Shown here: positions 53,306 through 61,909 of the stretch, piece after piece
How the letters are laid out: each line of letters opens with the position of its first letter
Numbering within the stretch: the stretch's first letter is position 1
Assembly (NCBI RefSeq): GCF_019091085.1
Contig: NZ_JAGXJY010000002.1
Span: 221,683-285,682 of the forward strand
Direction of reading: 5' to 3'
Length of the DNA stretch: 64,000 nucleotides
Origin: Mesorhizobium sp. GbtcB19
GTDB taxonomy: Bacteria > Pseudomonadota > Alphaproteobacteria > Rhizobiales > Rhizobiaceae
The notes under the pieces: generated by a model
Told to the model about the DNA's origin: nothing
Database searches by the model: none
The model's input: only the letters and a program-made list of their open reading frames with translations
Position numbers and translations under genes: made by a program

Positions 53306-54364
53306 ATGCGAACACTCTGGCTGAGCCTTCTTCTGTCCGCCATGCTTGCCGCAATCTCCGGCCAAAGCTTAGCCGGCGAGACACGCGCCGCCCAGATCCT
53401 CGACCGTTTCGAACATGCCAATCAGTGGCGCGATCATGTGATGATCGCCGCGCACCGCGCCGGCAGCATGCAGGCCCGCAAGACGCTTTACGCCGAGAAT
53501 TCGCTGGCCGCTGTCGAAGGCTCGATCGCGATCGGCGCCGAGATCGTCGAGGTCGACATCCGGCGCACGAAGGATGGCGAGTTCGTCGTCATGCATGACA
53601 GCTGGCTCGACCGCACCACGACCTGCAAGGGCGAAGTGGTGAAGTATACGCTGGCCGAATTGAAGACGTGCCGGCTGGTCATCGAAGGCACCGGCGCCGT
53701 CACCAACGAGGCGGTATCGACATTGCGCGAGATGCTGCTGGCGACCAGGGACAGGATCCTGATCAACCTCGACAACAAGCTGGAGGTGACCGACCTGCCG
53801 GGCATGATCGCGGTGGCGCGCGATCTCGGCATGGCCGATCAGGTGATCGTCAAGGAGAACGTCTGGAACAGCCAGCGCATCGATGCCGCCAGGGCCGCCC
53901 TTGCTCAGGCCGGCGGCGGCTTCCAGTTCATGCCGATCCTCGCCGACGACGCCGTGCATGATGCCGCTTTCGCCGGTGAGGTCGACAAGGCCTTTGCGCC
54001 ACGCGCCATCGAACTGATCAACTGGCGCAACGGCGCCGATACGCTGACGGCGACCGGCGGCCCGCTGTTCGGTAACCACATGCGGGCGGAAGCCGCCCGC
54101 GGCGACTGGCACCTCTGGGCCGACACCTACGCCATCGTCAACAAGCCTGGTGGCTTCCTCGCCGGCGGCCGTGGCGACGAGCTCGCCGTCGCCGCCAGCC
54201 TGCCGCGCGAAGCCTGGGGCTTCTGGGTCGACCGCGGCGCGACGATCATCCAGACCGACGAGCCGAAGGCGGCGATCGACTGGCTGGCGGCCAACGGTTA
54301 TCGCGTGCCTTATACGACGGGCATCAAACAGGCTGAACCGGCGCATACGGCGAGTATTAATTAG
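53306..54364 (+). CDS. Secreted glycerophosphodiester phosphodiesterase family protein
   Basis: A 352-residue protein with a signal peptide (LSLLLSAMLAAISGQSLAGE, cleavage around 23). The GDPD catalytic residues are visible: AHRAG near 49, then YAENSLAAVEGSIAIGAEIV, EVDIRRTKDGEFVVMHDSW. It probably hydrolyses glycerophosphodiesters in the periplasm. C-terminal residues GATIIQTDEPKAAIDWLAAN close the barrel. Its downstream gap carries a single repeat arm. Confidence 0.9.
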   Translation: MRTLWLSLLLSAMLAAISGQSLAGETRAAQILDRFEHANQWRDHVMIAAHRAGSMQARKTLYAENSLAAVEGSIAIGAEIVEVDIRRTKDGEFVVMHDSWLDRTTTCKGEVVKYTLAELKTCRLVIEGTGAVTNEAVSTLREMLLATRDRILINLDNKLEVTDLPGMIAVARDLGMADQVIVKENVWNSQRIDAARAALAQAGGGFQFMPILADDAVHDAAFAGEVDKAFAPRAIELINWRNGADTLTATGGPLFGNHMRAEAARGDWHLWADTYAIVNKPGGFLAGGRGDELAVAASLPREAWGFWVDRGATIIQTDEPKAAIDWLAANGYRVPYTTGIKQAEPAHTASIN

Positions 54365-54380
54365 GCGAGGCGCGAAAGCC

Positions 54381-54419
54381 GCCAATCTCCCCCCTTGTGG
54401 GGGAGATTAGCCAATCGCC
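54381..54419. repeat. Single arm of the paired palindromic repeat (copy C)
   Basis: CCAATCTCCCCCC and GGGGGAGATT flank CTTGTG, then AGCCAATCGC, which is also the boundary sequence of copy B. Only one arm is present, in the gap between convergent genes, where it can form a terminator-like hairpin. Confidence 0.8.
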
Positions 54420-54421
54420 AA

Positions 54422-55294
54422 TCACGCGGCCTTCGCCACCCCATCCAGCTCGCGCAGCACATCCGCCGACAGCTCCAACTCTGCTGCCGCGAGATTCTCC
54501 CGCAAATGCCCGACCGACGACGTGCCAGGGATCAGCAGGATGTTGGGGGAGCGCTGCAACAGCCACGCCAGTGCCACCTGCATCGGTGTTGCGCCAAGCC
54601 GAGCCGCAACGCCCGACAAGGTCGAGGATTGCAGCGGGTTGAAGCCACCGAGCGGGAAGAACGGCACATAGGCGATGCCGTCGCGCGCCAGTACGTCGAT
54701 CAGCGCGTCATCGTCCCGGTGCGCGAGATTGTATTGGTTCTGCACACAGACGATCTCACAGATCTTTCGGCCTTCCGCGATTTGGGCGCGGGTGACGTTG
54801 CTCAGGCCGATATGGCGCACGAGACCTTTGCGTTGCAACTCGGCAAGCTTGGTGACCTGCGCCTCGATGGAGCCTTCCGCCGGACCATGCACCCCGAACA
54901 TGATGCGCAGATTGACGACGTCCATCGCCTCGAGGCCGAGATTGCGAAGATTGTCGTGCACGGCCTGCTCGAGCTCGTCGGCTGTGAAGGCCGGCAGCCA
55001 GGAGCCGTCTTCGCCGCGACGGGCGCCGATCTTGGTGACGATGGTGAGGTCGTCGGGGTAGGGCGCCAGCGCCTCGCGGATCAGCTTGTTGGTGACGTAC
55101 GGACCGTAATAGTCGCTGGTGTCGATATGGTTCACGCCTCGCGCCACCGCTTCGCGCAGCACGGCAACTGCTGCGTCATGGTCTTTCGGCGGACCGAACA
55201 CGCCTTTGCCCGCAAGCTGCATCGCGCCGTAGCCGAGACGGCGGGCCGAGCGGTCGCCAAGTTTGTAAGTGCCGGATTTGTCTACGCTGGACAT
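54422..55294 (-). CDS. Aldo/keto reductase (PdxI/YdbC-like)
   Basis: A 290-residue NADPH oxidoreductase closely resembling E. coli YdbC/PdxI, which reduces pyridoxal to pyridoxine. Similar stretches are RRLGYGAMQLAGKGVFGPPK, NHIDTSDYYGPYVTNKLIRE and TIVTKIGARRGEDGSWLPAF; GLSNVTRAQIAEGRKICEIV follows. The usual catalytic His site reads VVNLR, a trait of this subgroup. The ATG is set by AAGGAG just upstream. It is divergent from a LysR gene that may regulate it. Confidence 0.88.
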   Translation of the reverse strand: MSSVDKSGTYKLGDRSARRLGYGAMQLAGKGVFGPPKDHDAAVAVLREAVARGVNHIDTSDYYGPYVTNKLIREALAPYPDDLTIVTKIGARRGEDGSWLPAFTADELEQAVHDNLRNLGLEAMDVVNLRIMFGVHGPAEGSIEAQVTKLAELQRKGLVRHIGLSNVTRAQIAEGRKICEIVCVQNQYNLAHRDDDALIDVLARDGIAYVPFFPLGGFNPLQSSTLSGVAARLGATPMQVALAWLLQRSPNILLIPGTSSVGHLRENLAAAELELSADVLRELDGVAKAA

Positions 55295-55389
55295 CGTGGT
55301 TCTCCTTCGCTGTCGACGGCGGAGATAGGGCATCGCCGCTGTCCCGATAACCGGGTATAATCGAAACAACTTGTACGGACTTCAGAACA

Positions 55390-56295
55390 ATGGCTGACCT
55401 CAACGATCTCCAGGCGTTTATGGCGGTGGCGCGCTCCCGCGGTTTTCGCGAAGGCGCCCGCGCGACGGCGGGCAGCGCCTCCGCGCTCAGCGAAGCCATC
55501 CGCCGTCTGGAAACCCAGCTCGGCGTCAGGCTCTTCAACCGCACGACGCGCAGCGTTGCTTTGACCGAGGCTGGCGCCAGCCTGCTGGCGCGGCTCGGCC
55601 CCGCGTTGGGAGAGGTCGAGGCGGCGCTCGATGTGGTGAACGGCTTTCGCGACCGGCCCGCCGGAACCTTGCGGCTCAACGTGCCGATAAGCGCCTCGCG
55701 GCTGGTGCTGCCCAAAATCGTTCCGGGATTTCTCGCGGCCTATCCCGCCATTCGCCTGGAGGTGATCGCCGAGGAGAACTTCATCGATCTGCTGGTGGCC
55801 GGCTGCGACGCCGGCATCCGCTATGACGAGCGGCTGGAGCAGGACATGATCGCGGTGCCGATCGGGCCACGTTCGCAGCGCTTCACCACCTCCGCCGCGC
55901 CGTCCTACCTTGACCGGCACGGTCGGCCGCAGCATCCGCGCGACCTGCTTGGCCATGCCTGCGTGCGCGGCCGCTTCCCGAGCGGGGTCATGACGCCCTG
56001 GGAGTTCGAGCGCGACGGCGAGGTGGTACGTGTCGATACCACCGGGCCCTTGCTCGTCAGCATCGGTGGGGGCGTCGATCTCGCCATCGATGCGGCGATC
56101 GCCGGCGTCGGCATTCTGTGGCTCTTCGAGGACTGGGTACGCCCGCATTTCGAGAGCGGCGCGCTGGAGCCTGTGCTGGAGCCATGGTGGCAAAGCTTCT
56201 CAGGGCCGTTTCTCTACTATCCCGGCCGTCGTCTGGTGCCTGCGCCGCTGCGCGCTTTCATCGACTACATCAAAACGCCGGCCGGGCACTGGTAA
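55390..56295 (+). CDS. LysR family transcriptional regulator
   Basis: A 301-residue regulator: N-terminal winged helix (LNDLQAFMAVARSRGFREGA; SASALSEAIRRLETQLGVRL FNRTTRS) and a C-terminal periplasmic-binding-protein-like effector domain (LRLNVPISASRLVLPKIVPG). It lies 95 bases from the divergent aldo/keto reductase gene, the usual place for LysR control of its neighbour. Effector unknown. Confidence 0.92.
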   Translation: MADLNDLQAFMAVARSRGFREGARATAGSASALSEAIRRLETQLGVRLFNRTTRSVALTEAGASLLARLGPALGEVEAALDVVNGFRDRPAGTLRLNVPISASRLVLPKIVPGFLAAYPAIRLEVIAEENFIDLLVAGCDAGIRYDERLEQDMIAVPIGPRSQRFTTSAAPSYLDRHGRPQHPRDLLGHACVRGRFPSGVMTPWEFERDGEVVRVDTTGPLLVSIGGGVDLAIDAAIAGVGILWLFEDWVRPHFESGALEPVLEPWWQSFSGPFLYYPGRRLVPAPLRAFIDYIKTPAGHW

Positions 56296-56300
56296 TGGAA

Positions 56301-56326
56301 ACAAAAAGGCCGCCCGAAGGCGGCCT
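56301..56326 (-). terminator. Intrinsic terminator of the rplM-rpsI operon
   Basis: On the minus strand a GGCCGCC/GGCGGCC stem with a TTCG tetraloop is followed by TTTTTG. It lies 25 bases past rpsI. Confidence 0.9.
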
Positions 56327-56351
56327 CTCGAAAGCTCGGAACCCCGTAAGC

Positions 56352-56822
56352 TTAGCGCTTCGAGAACTGGAAGCTGCGGCGGGCCTTCGCCTTGCCGTAC
56401 TTCTTGCGCTCGACCACGCGGCTGTCGCGGGTCAGGAAGCCGCCCTTCTTGAGCACTGAGCGCAGGCCCGGCTCGTAGTAGGTCAGCGCCTTGGAGATGC
56501 CGTGACGCACGGCACCGGCCTGGCCGGAGAGGCCGCCGCCGATGACGGTGGCGACGATGTCGTACTGGCCGGCGCGGTTCGCCGCGACGATCGGCTGGTT
56601 GAGGATCATCTGCAACACCGGACGCGCGAAATAGGCCGCGAATTCCTTGTCGTTGACGGTGATCTTGCCGGAGCCCGGCTTCACCCAGACGCGCGCGATG
56701 GCGTTCTTGCGCTTGCCGGTGGCATAGGCGCGGCCCGACTTGTCGAGCTTCTGGACATGCACGGGCGCGGCCGGCTGCGCGGCGACGGTGCCGAGTTCTG
56801 CGAGCGAGGAAAGCTCAGCCAT
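56352..56822 (-). CDS. rpsI: 30S ribosomal protein S9
   Basis: A 156-residue S9 with the alphaproteobacterial N-terminal extension. Core text: [39 protein letters not shown] and the C-terminal [12 protein letters not shown] that reaches the P-site. Its ATG overlaps the rplM stop by one base (TAATG), giving coupled translation. Confidence 0.97.
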   Translation of the reverse strand: MAELSSLAELGTVAAQPAAPVHVQKLDKSGRAYATGKRKNAIARVWVKPGSGKITVNDKEFAAYFARPVLQMILNQPIVAANRAGQYDIVATVIGGGLSGQAGAVRHGISKALTYYEPGLRSVLKKGGFLTRDSRVVERKKYGKAKARRSFQFSKR

Positions 56823-57286
56823 TACGAGGCCCTCTTGTTCTTGGAGTTCAGCTTGGCCACGTCGAGCGCGACGGGCTGCTGGGCGGTGTGCGGATGCTCG
56901 GCGCCTGCATAGACGCGGAGATTCTTCATCTGGCGGCGGCCAAGCGGGCCGCGCGGGATCATGCGCTCGACGGCCTTCTCGACGACGCGCTCGGGGAAAC
57001 GGCCCTCGAGCAGCTGGCGTGCGGTGCGCTCCTTGATGCCGCCGGGATGGCCGGTGTGCCAGTAATAGACCTTGTCGGTGTACTTCTTGCCGGTGAACAC
57101 CACCTTGTCGGCGTTGATGACGATGACATTGTCGCCATCATCGACATGCGGGGTGAAGGTGGGCTTGTGCTTGCCGCGCAGATGGTTGGCGATGACGGTG
57201 GCCAGACGACCGACGACGAGACCTTCGGCGTCGATCAGCACCCACTTCTTCACCACATCCGCAGGCTTCTGCGAAAAGGTAGCCAT
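56822..57286 (-). CDS. rplM: 50S ribosomal protein L13
   Basis: A 154-residue L13: [40 protein letters not shown] and [20 protein letters not shown]. Start at MATFSQ; the upstream frame lacks family resemblance. It is first in the rplM-rpsI operon, transcribed from a strong promoter at 57421-57449. Confidence 0.97.
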   Translation of the reverse strand: MATFSQKPADVVKKWVLIDAEGLVVGRLATVIANHLRGKHKPTFTPHVDDGDNVIVINADKVVFTGKKYTDKVYYWHTGHPGGIKERTARQLLEGRFPERVVEKAVERMIPRGPLGRRQMKNLRVYAGAEHPHTAQQPVALDVAKLNSKNKRAS

Positions 57287-57420
57287 GGTTTTGCTCTCAC
57301 GTTGACCTTCCCTGCCAGGGGCAGGAAAAGGCGTTTCTTGTTGCTTGGATTGGCTTAAGCAGCCGGAGCCACCCGCCAATAACAAAACGGCGGCCGTTGC
57401 GGGCCGCTGCTTCGGGAGGG

Positions 57421-57449
57421 CTTATAGGCGAGGGCGCCTGACGCGTCAA
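57421..57449 (-). promoter_or_regulatory. Promoter of rplM-rpsI
   Basis: On the minus strand, TTGACG (57444-57449), an exactly 17-base spacer and TATAAG (57421-57426). It lies about 135 bases before the rplM start, leaving a leader with GC-rich hairpin potential near 57390-57415. Confidence 0.75.
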
Positions 57450-57553
57450 GGCAATTGAAAACGAGTTTTGGTGAATAAATTCAGTAAAAACAATAGCTTG
57501 GCTTAGTGGTATTATTTTACCGCAGGTTTGGTCGGCGCTAATCCGCTTCGGGG

Positions 57554-57952
57554 CTAGTGCTTGGCTTCGATTTCCTTACGGGCCGCGCTCGAGAGAAAGG
57601 CCGATCTGGTAATGCCGCGCTCGCGCGCGGCGGCATCGATTGCGCGCAAGACACCGCGTTCGAATGTCACGTTCGCCCTGACCACAGCGCTGTCATTATC
57701 GATCAGCGGCACAGACACCAGATACGCTCCTTCGGACAGCGCGGTACGAATTTCGGGAAGCGATACGATCGCCTCATGGCTGGAAGGTTCAGGGACGAGC
57801 ATATCCTCGGCCCAAAGCTGTAGAGCCTCGACCGCATTCGGCATGATATCCTCCGGTGCGTCCGCAGCCGAAAAACAGCCTGGAATGTCGGGGAAGCGAA
57901 CACCAAACGCGCTGTCGGCATCCTTCTCAACCAGCGCGAAATAGTTCTTCAT
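57554..57952 (-). CDS. hicB: HicB-family antitoxin (with ribbon-helix-helix tail)
   Basis: A 132-residue antitoxin. N-terminal HicB fold: YFALVEKDADSAFGVRFPDI, then PGCFSAADAPEDIMPNAVEA. The C-terminal part (ARERGITRSAFLSSAARKEI) looks like a ribbon-helix-helix DNA-binding tail, as in autoregulating HicB proteins. It follows hicA by 27 bases. Compare the short, tail-less HicB at 7927. Confidence 0.9.
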   Translation of the reverse strand: MKNYFALVEKDADSAFGVRFPDIPGCFSAADAPEDIMPNAVEALQLWAEDMLVPEPSSHEAIVSLPEIRTALSEGAYLVSVPLIDNDSAVVRANVTFERGVLRAIDAAARERGITRSAFLSSAARKEIEAKH

Positions 57953-57979
57953 TTGCAGTCTCCTGATTGCACGCACGAT

Positions 57980-58174
57980 CTAAGTCGTTCGCATCCAGCC
58001 TGCCTGCTTGGCGATTGCGCGAGCGGTGCCGACTGGCAGATCTTTTTCCGGGTGCGGAACGACAAGCACGATGGCGCCTTTTCGGAATTTGTGATGCGAG
58101 CCCCGAACTGAGACCAATTCGAAGCCGTCGTCTCTTAGCCGTTTTATGATGCGGCGACTGTCGCGCTCGATCAA
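57980..58174 (-). CDS. hicA: HicA-family toxin (mRNA interferase)
   Basis: A 64-residue toxin with a double-stranded-RNA-binding-like fold: RDSRRIIKRLRDDGFELVSV and catalytic His in RGSHHKFRKGAI, then HPEKDLPVGTARAIAKQAGW. It should cleave mRNA when free of HicB. The TTG start is favoured because a promoter (TTGATA, 17 bases, TATATA) places the ATG at 58201 inside the spacer. This pair is intact, unlike that at 7731-8130. Confidence 0.88.
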   Translation of the reverse strand: MIERDSRRIIKRLRDDGFELVSVRGSHHKFRKGAIVLVVPHPEKDLPVGTARAIAKQAGWMRTT

Positions 58175-58190
58175 TTGGCACCTATGCGCA

Positions 58191-58219
58191 TATATATACA
58201 CATCTTACTGTGGTATCAA
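58191..58219 (-). promoter_or_regulatory. Candidate promoter of hicAB
   Basis: Minus-strand TTGATA (58214-58219), a 17-base spacer and TATATA (58191-58196). It supports the TTG start of hicA and gives a very short leader. Confidence 0.6.
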
Positions 58220-58221
58220 GT

Positions 58222-58668
58222 TTAAGAGGGCTTACGCGGGATCGAATAAGTGCCCGTAGCATGCGCTACCGTTTGACCATTAGGCCCCACGATGTCGATG
58301 TCGAACACCATCAGGCTCTTGCCGAGCTTCAGGATCCGGCAATGGCCGTCGATCGGGCCGGCCTCGGCCTTGCGCATGAAGTTGATGTCGAGGTTGACCG
58401 TCACCGAAAGCGCGTCCGGTCCGGCATGGCTGAGCACGCAGACATAACCGCCGATGTCGGCCAGCGTGAACAGCGACGGCCCAGATACCGTTCCGCCGGG
58501 GCGCAGATGCCGCTCATCGGCATTGAGCCGCACCGTGCAGCCGCCCGGAAACACGTCGATCGCCTCATAGGAAGTGACATTGTCGTTGAGCTGCGGATAG
58601 ACGCTCGCCATCAGCGCGTTGACCTCAGCCGCGTTGAGCATTGGCTTCAGATTGCTTTGGGCAGGCAT
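58222..58668 (-). CDS. PaaI-family thioesterase
   Basis: A 148-residue hotdog-fold thioesterase hydrolysing acyl-CoA. The core is RHLRPGGTVSGPSLFTLADI, GGYVCVLSHAGPDALSVTVN and LDINFMRKAEAGPIDGHCRI. The usual catalytic Asp of the group is in TLADIGG. Substrate unknown. Start at the ATG of MPAQSNLKP. Confidence 0.85.
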   Translation of the reverse strand: MPAQSNLKPMLNAAEVNALMASVYPQLNDNVTSYEAIDVFPGGCTVRLNADERHLRPGGTVSGPSLFTLADIGGYVCVLSHAGPDALSVTVNLDINFMRKAEAGPIDGHCRILKLGKSLMVFDIDIVGPNGQTVAHATGTYSIPRKPS

Positions 58669-58820
58669 GGGCGGCGTCCTATATGAAATGGCAAGCTCCG
58701 GGCGATGTGCCTGGACCAAACGGTGCGACGGAGAAAACACGCCTCGCGGCTGTTCTTCAACCGGCAGCGTGCTAGTTCTGTTGCTCCATGCGCCGCGAGC
58801 GCCGACCCGAGAGATTGAAA

Positions 58821-59642
58821 ATGGCTGAAGTCGTTGCGATCAAGCCCGCCGTGGCCGACGGCCCCGTTCTTGTCAGCCAGGACAAGGGCGTTCTGCGCCT
58901 CACGCTCGCCAGTCCGCCAGCGAATGCGTTGTCACTGGCGACAATGGCGGCGCTTCAGGCCGAGTTCGATCGCGTGAGAGAAGACAAATCCGTGCGCGTC
59001 ATCATCCTGGCGGCCTCCGGCAAGGTGTTCTGCGCCGGTCACGATCTCAAGGAAATGACGGCGCACCGGGCCGAGCCGGACCGTGGCAAGGCCTTCTTCG
59101 AAAAGACCTTCGCCGCCTGCGCGAGCCTGATGCAGACCATCGTGCGCCATCCGAAGCCGGTGATCGCCGAGGTCGACGGCCTTGCCACCGCAGCCGGCTT
59201 GCAACTGGTCGCGAGCTGCGACCTTGCCATCGCTTCACACGAGGCGAGTTTCTGCACGCCTGGTGTCAACATTGGCCTGTTCTGCTCGACGCCGATGGTG
59301 GCGCTGTCGCGCAACGTCTCGCGCAAGCAGGCGATGGAAATGCTGCTCACCGGCGAAACGATCGATGCCGCGACCGCCAAGGAGTTCGGCCTGATCAATC
59401 GCATCGTGCCGCGCGAATATCTGAATCAGGTTGTCAATAAATACGCGCAAACCATTGCTTCCAAATCCTCTTTGGTCGTCAGGACCGGCAAGGAAGCCTT
59501 TTATGCCCAGGCCGAAATGGGGCTGGCCGACGCTTATGCCTATACCGGCCGCGTGATGGTTGAAAACATGCTGGCGCGCGACGCCGAGGAAGGCATCGGC
59601 GCCTTCATCGGCAAGCGCAAGCCGGAATGGACGGACGAGTAA
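58821..59642 (+). CDS. Enoyl-CoA hydratase/isomerase family protein
   Basis: A 273-residue crotonase. The oxyanion-hole and acid regions are KVFCAGHDLKEMTAHRAEPD near 75 and CDLAIASHEASFCTPGVNIG near 130. The family covers hydratases, isomerases and hydrolases; the active-site pattern (Cys/Thr where hydratases have Glu) leaves the reaction open. It is first in a plus-strand row ending at 63536. An ATG at 58788 is an alternative start. Confidence 0.88.
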   Translation: MAEVVAIKPAVADGPVLVSQDKGVLRLTLASPPANALSLATMAALQAEFDRVREDKSVRVIILAASGKVFCAGHDLKEMTAHRAEPDRGKAFFEKTFAACASLMQTIVRHPKPVIAEVDGLATAAGLQLVASCDLAIASHEASFCTPGVNIGLFCSTPMVALSRNVSRKQAMEMLLTGETIDAATAKEFGLINRIVPREYLNQVVNKYAQTIASKSSLVVRTGKEAFYAQAEMGLADAYAYTGRVMVENMLARDAEEGIGAFIGKRKPEWTDE

Positions 59643-59685
59643 GCGCCTGAATGAAGCCGCGCCATCTCATCGCCGAAGGTTCGAC

Positions 59686-60468
59686 GTGGCTGCCCGCAAG
59701 CAACTGACGCGGCTGAAAGCGCCCTATCTCAAGCGCATCTTGCTCGAGCCGTCGCGCGTCGCGGATTGGGAGCAATATCCCTGGAACCTGCCGCTCTTTC
59801 GGGAGCGCGCATTCGAGTTCGAATTCGCTTCGGCCATCACCATCATCGTCGGTGAGAACGGCACCGGCAAATCGACGCTGCTCGAAGCCATCGGTGCGCT
59901 GGCCGGCTATGACGAGGCTGGCGGCGGCAAGGGCTACATGCCGGTCGACCATTCCATAGCTATTGACAAGAGCGGCGCATCGCTCGCCGGCACGTTGCGC
60001 GGCCATTGGCTGCCAAAGGTCACTGCCGGCTGGTTCTTCCGCGCAGAATCCTTTTATTCGGTCGCCCGCTATCTCGATAAGGCCGCGCTCGAAGATCCGT
60101 TCAAGCCACCACCGCCCGATTTCCTGTCCTGGTCGCATGGCGAAGGCTTCATCCGCTTCTTCGAGGAACGCTGCCGCCGCCAAGGCATCTACATCCTCGA
60201 CGAGCCCGAAAGCGCGCTGTCGCCGACACGCCAGATCGAACTGCTCAAGCTTTTGCAACGTATGGAGCAATCCGGCACCGCGCAGGTGATCATGGCCACA
60301 CACTCGCCGCTGCTGATGGCCTGTCCGAATGCGCGGCTCTTCCGCATCAGCCGCTTCGGCCTCGACCTGGTCGATTTTCAGGACACCGATCATTTTCGCA
60401 TGATGCGCGACTTCTGCAGCGATCCTCAGATGTTTATGGAAGAGGCGCTGCGGGATGACGACGGGTGA
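59686..60468 (+). CDS. AAA family ATPase (ABC-type, stand-alone)
   Basis: About 260 residues. P-loop GENGTGKSTLLEAIG near 55, Walker B GIYILDEPESALSPTRQIEL near 170, and switch His in VIMATHSPLLMACPNARLF. It resembles the soluble, SMC/RecF-like ATPases of unknown role often found as single genes. No nuclease partner (such as an OLD or TOPRIM domain) lies beside it. The start is uncertain: a GTG after GAAGG was used, since the longer frame overlaps the previous gene. Confidence 0.78.
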   Translation: MAARKQLTRLKAPYLKRILLEPSRVADWEQYPWNLPLFRERAFEFEFASAITIIVGENGTGKSTLLEAIGALAGYDEAGGGKGYMPVDHSIAIDKSGASLAGTLRGHWLPKVTAGWFFRAESFYSVARYLDKAALEDPFKPPPPDFLSWSHGEGFIRFFEERCRRQGIYILDEPESALSPTRQIELLKLLQRMEQSGTAQVIMATHSPLLMACPNARLFRISRFGLDLVDFQDTDHFRMMRDFCSDPQMFMEEALRDDDG

Positions 60469-61234
60469 CAGAGCGGACATGCGCGACGACGATCTCAACT
60501 GGAAGATGGAAGAGGTATGTCTTCAGGCCTGGCCGGCAGCCGCCGAGACAATGGCCGACGGTTGGCTTTTGCGGCGCTCGGGCGGCCGCATCCGGCGCGC
60601 CAACTCCGCCAATCCCTTGCGCGGCCGGCGCGGCACGCCCGAAGCCGTCATCGATGCCGCCGAGGCGTTTTATGCCGGGCATGGCCAGGCGCCGCTTTTT
60701 CGTATTCCCGACATCGCCCCCGAATTGGAGAGCGAACTCGATCGGCGCGGCTATGATCGGGAAGGCGGGACGATTCACCTCCATGCGGATATCGATCGAC
60801 TGTCAGGAACCGCCGATCACGGCGTGCGGGTTTCGTCGACGCCCGATGAAGGTTGGTTCGAGGCGCGATTTCGCGGCGGCGGCTACGATGAGGCGGAACG
60901 CCGGATTTTTCGCGGTATGACGGGTTCGATCCAAGGTGAGAAGGCATTTGTATCGGCCGAACGCGAGGGCATTGTCGCATCGATCGCCTATGGCGTCATC
61001 CGCGACGGATTGCTTGTCGTGGAGTCGGTTGAAACCGATGCAAGATTCAGGCAGCAGGGGCTTGGTCGCAAAACGGTCGGCGGCTTGATCGGATGGGCAA
61101 GAGAGGCTGGCGCCAAGGCTGGCTGCCTGCAGGTGGTCGTCGACAACGCGCCTGCACGCGCGCTCTACGCTTCGCTCGGCTTTAGCCGGGAGCTCTATCG
61201 CTATCATTACCGCAGGAAGACCATCGCAGCATGA
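60455..61234 (+). CDS. GNAT family N-acetyltransferase
   Basis: A 259-residue protein. The C-terminal half holds the GNAT fold with the acetyl-CoA site SVETDARFRQQGLGRKTVGG and VVVDNAPARALYASLGFSRE. The N-terminal half is a second, degenerate GNAT-like domain (LQAWPAAAETMADGWLLRRS). Substrate unknown. It overlaps the ATPase gene by 14 bases and the next gene by 4. Confidence 0.87.
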   Translation: MTTGDRADMRDDDLNWKMEEVCLQAWPAAAETMADGWLLRRSGGRIRRANSANPLRGRRGTPEAVIDAAEAFYAGHGQAPLFRIPDIAPELESELDRRGYDREGGTIHLHADIDRLSGTADHGVRVSSTPDEGWFEARFRGGGYDEAERRIFRGMTGSIQGEKAFVSAEREGIVASIAYGVIRDGLLVVESVETDARFRQQGLGRKTVGGLIGWAREAGAKAGCLQVVVDNAPARALYASLGFSRELYRYHYRRKTIAA

Positions 61235-61752
61235 ATCACGATACCTACGACAATGCCTACATCGCCGGCATTCTGAATTCGGTGAAGACCATCGCCATGG
61301 TCGGCGCTTCGCCCAACGACGTGCGGCCAAGCTACTTCGTGCTGAAATACCTTTTGGCCAAGGGCTTTTCGGTGTTTCCGATCAATCCCGGCCACGCCGG
61401 CAAGGAGATCCTTGGCCGCACCGTCTATGCCAGCCTGGCCGACCTGCCGCAGCCGGTCGACATGGTCGACATCTTTCGCGGCTCGGCGGCGGTGCCAGGC
61501 ATTATCGACCAGGTGCTGAAGCTCGATCCGTTGCCCAAGGTCGTCTGGATGCAGCTTAGCGTGCGCCATGACGAGGCCGCTGCCCGTGCCGAGGCGGCCG
61601 GCATCAAGGTGGTGATGAATCGCTGCCCGAAGATCGAATATGGCAAGCTGTCGGGCGAGATCGGCTGGACCGGCGTCAATTCCGGCGTGCTGTCGTCGAA
61701 GAAGCCGATAATGCGACAGGGTTTTCAGAGCTTCGGCGTGCGGCAGAAATAG
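61231..61752 (+). CDS. CoA-binding domain protein (YccU-like)
   Basis: A 173-residue protein with a Rossmann-like CoA-binding fold: KTIAMVGASPNDVRPSYFVL, LAKGFSVFPINPGHAGKEIL and AGIKVVMNRCPKIEYGKLSG. YccU-like proteins are of uncertain function but often neighbour metabolism genes. It starts in the stop of the GNAT gene (ATGA) and precedes metY. Confidence 0.88.
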   Translation: MNHDTYDNAYIAGILNSVKTIAMVGASPNDVRPSYFVLKYLLAKGFSVFPINPGHAGKEILGRTVYASLADLPQPVDMVDIFRGSAAVPGIIDQVLKLDPLPKVVWMQLSVRHDEAAARAEAAGIKVVMNRCPKIEYGKLSGEIGWTGVNSGVLSSKKPIMRQGFQSFGVRQK

Positions 61753-61909
61753 ACAAGCGCGGCTCGCGCAAAATTATTCCGGGAAGAAATGGATTTTCTC
61801 GGGCGTTCGCCCAAGGTCTCACCCCGAAAGGTATTTTCTTCTTTGCATTCCCGGCCGTGCTTCGCCAAGAATGCCCGGCGATTTTCGAACGGTCAGGAGA
61901 GGGATTTCG

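Noticed and set aside
58175..58201. Longer HicA start at ATG 58201
   Set aside because: The candidate promoter overlaps it, and the extra residues do not look like HicA.
61753..61909. Possible SAM-II riboswitch ahead of metY
   Set aside because: The conserved stem-loop and pseudoknot sequences of SAM-II were not found; only a small hairpin is present.
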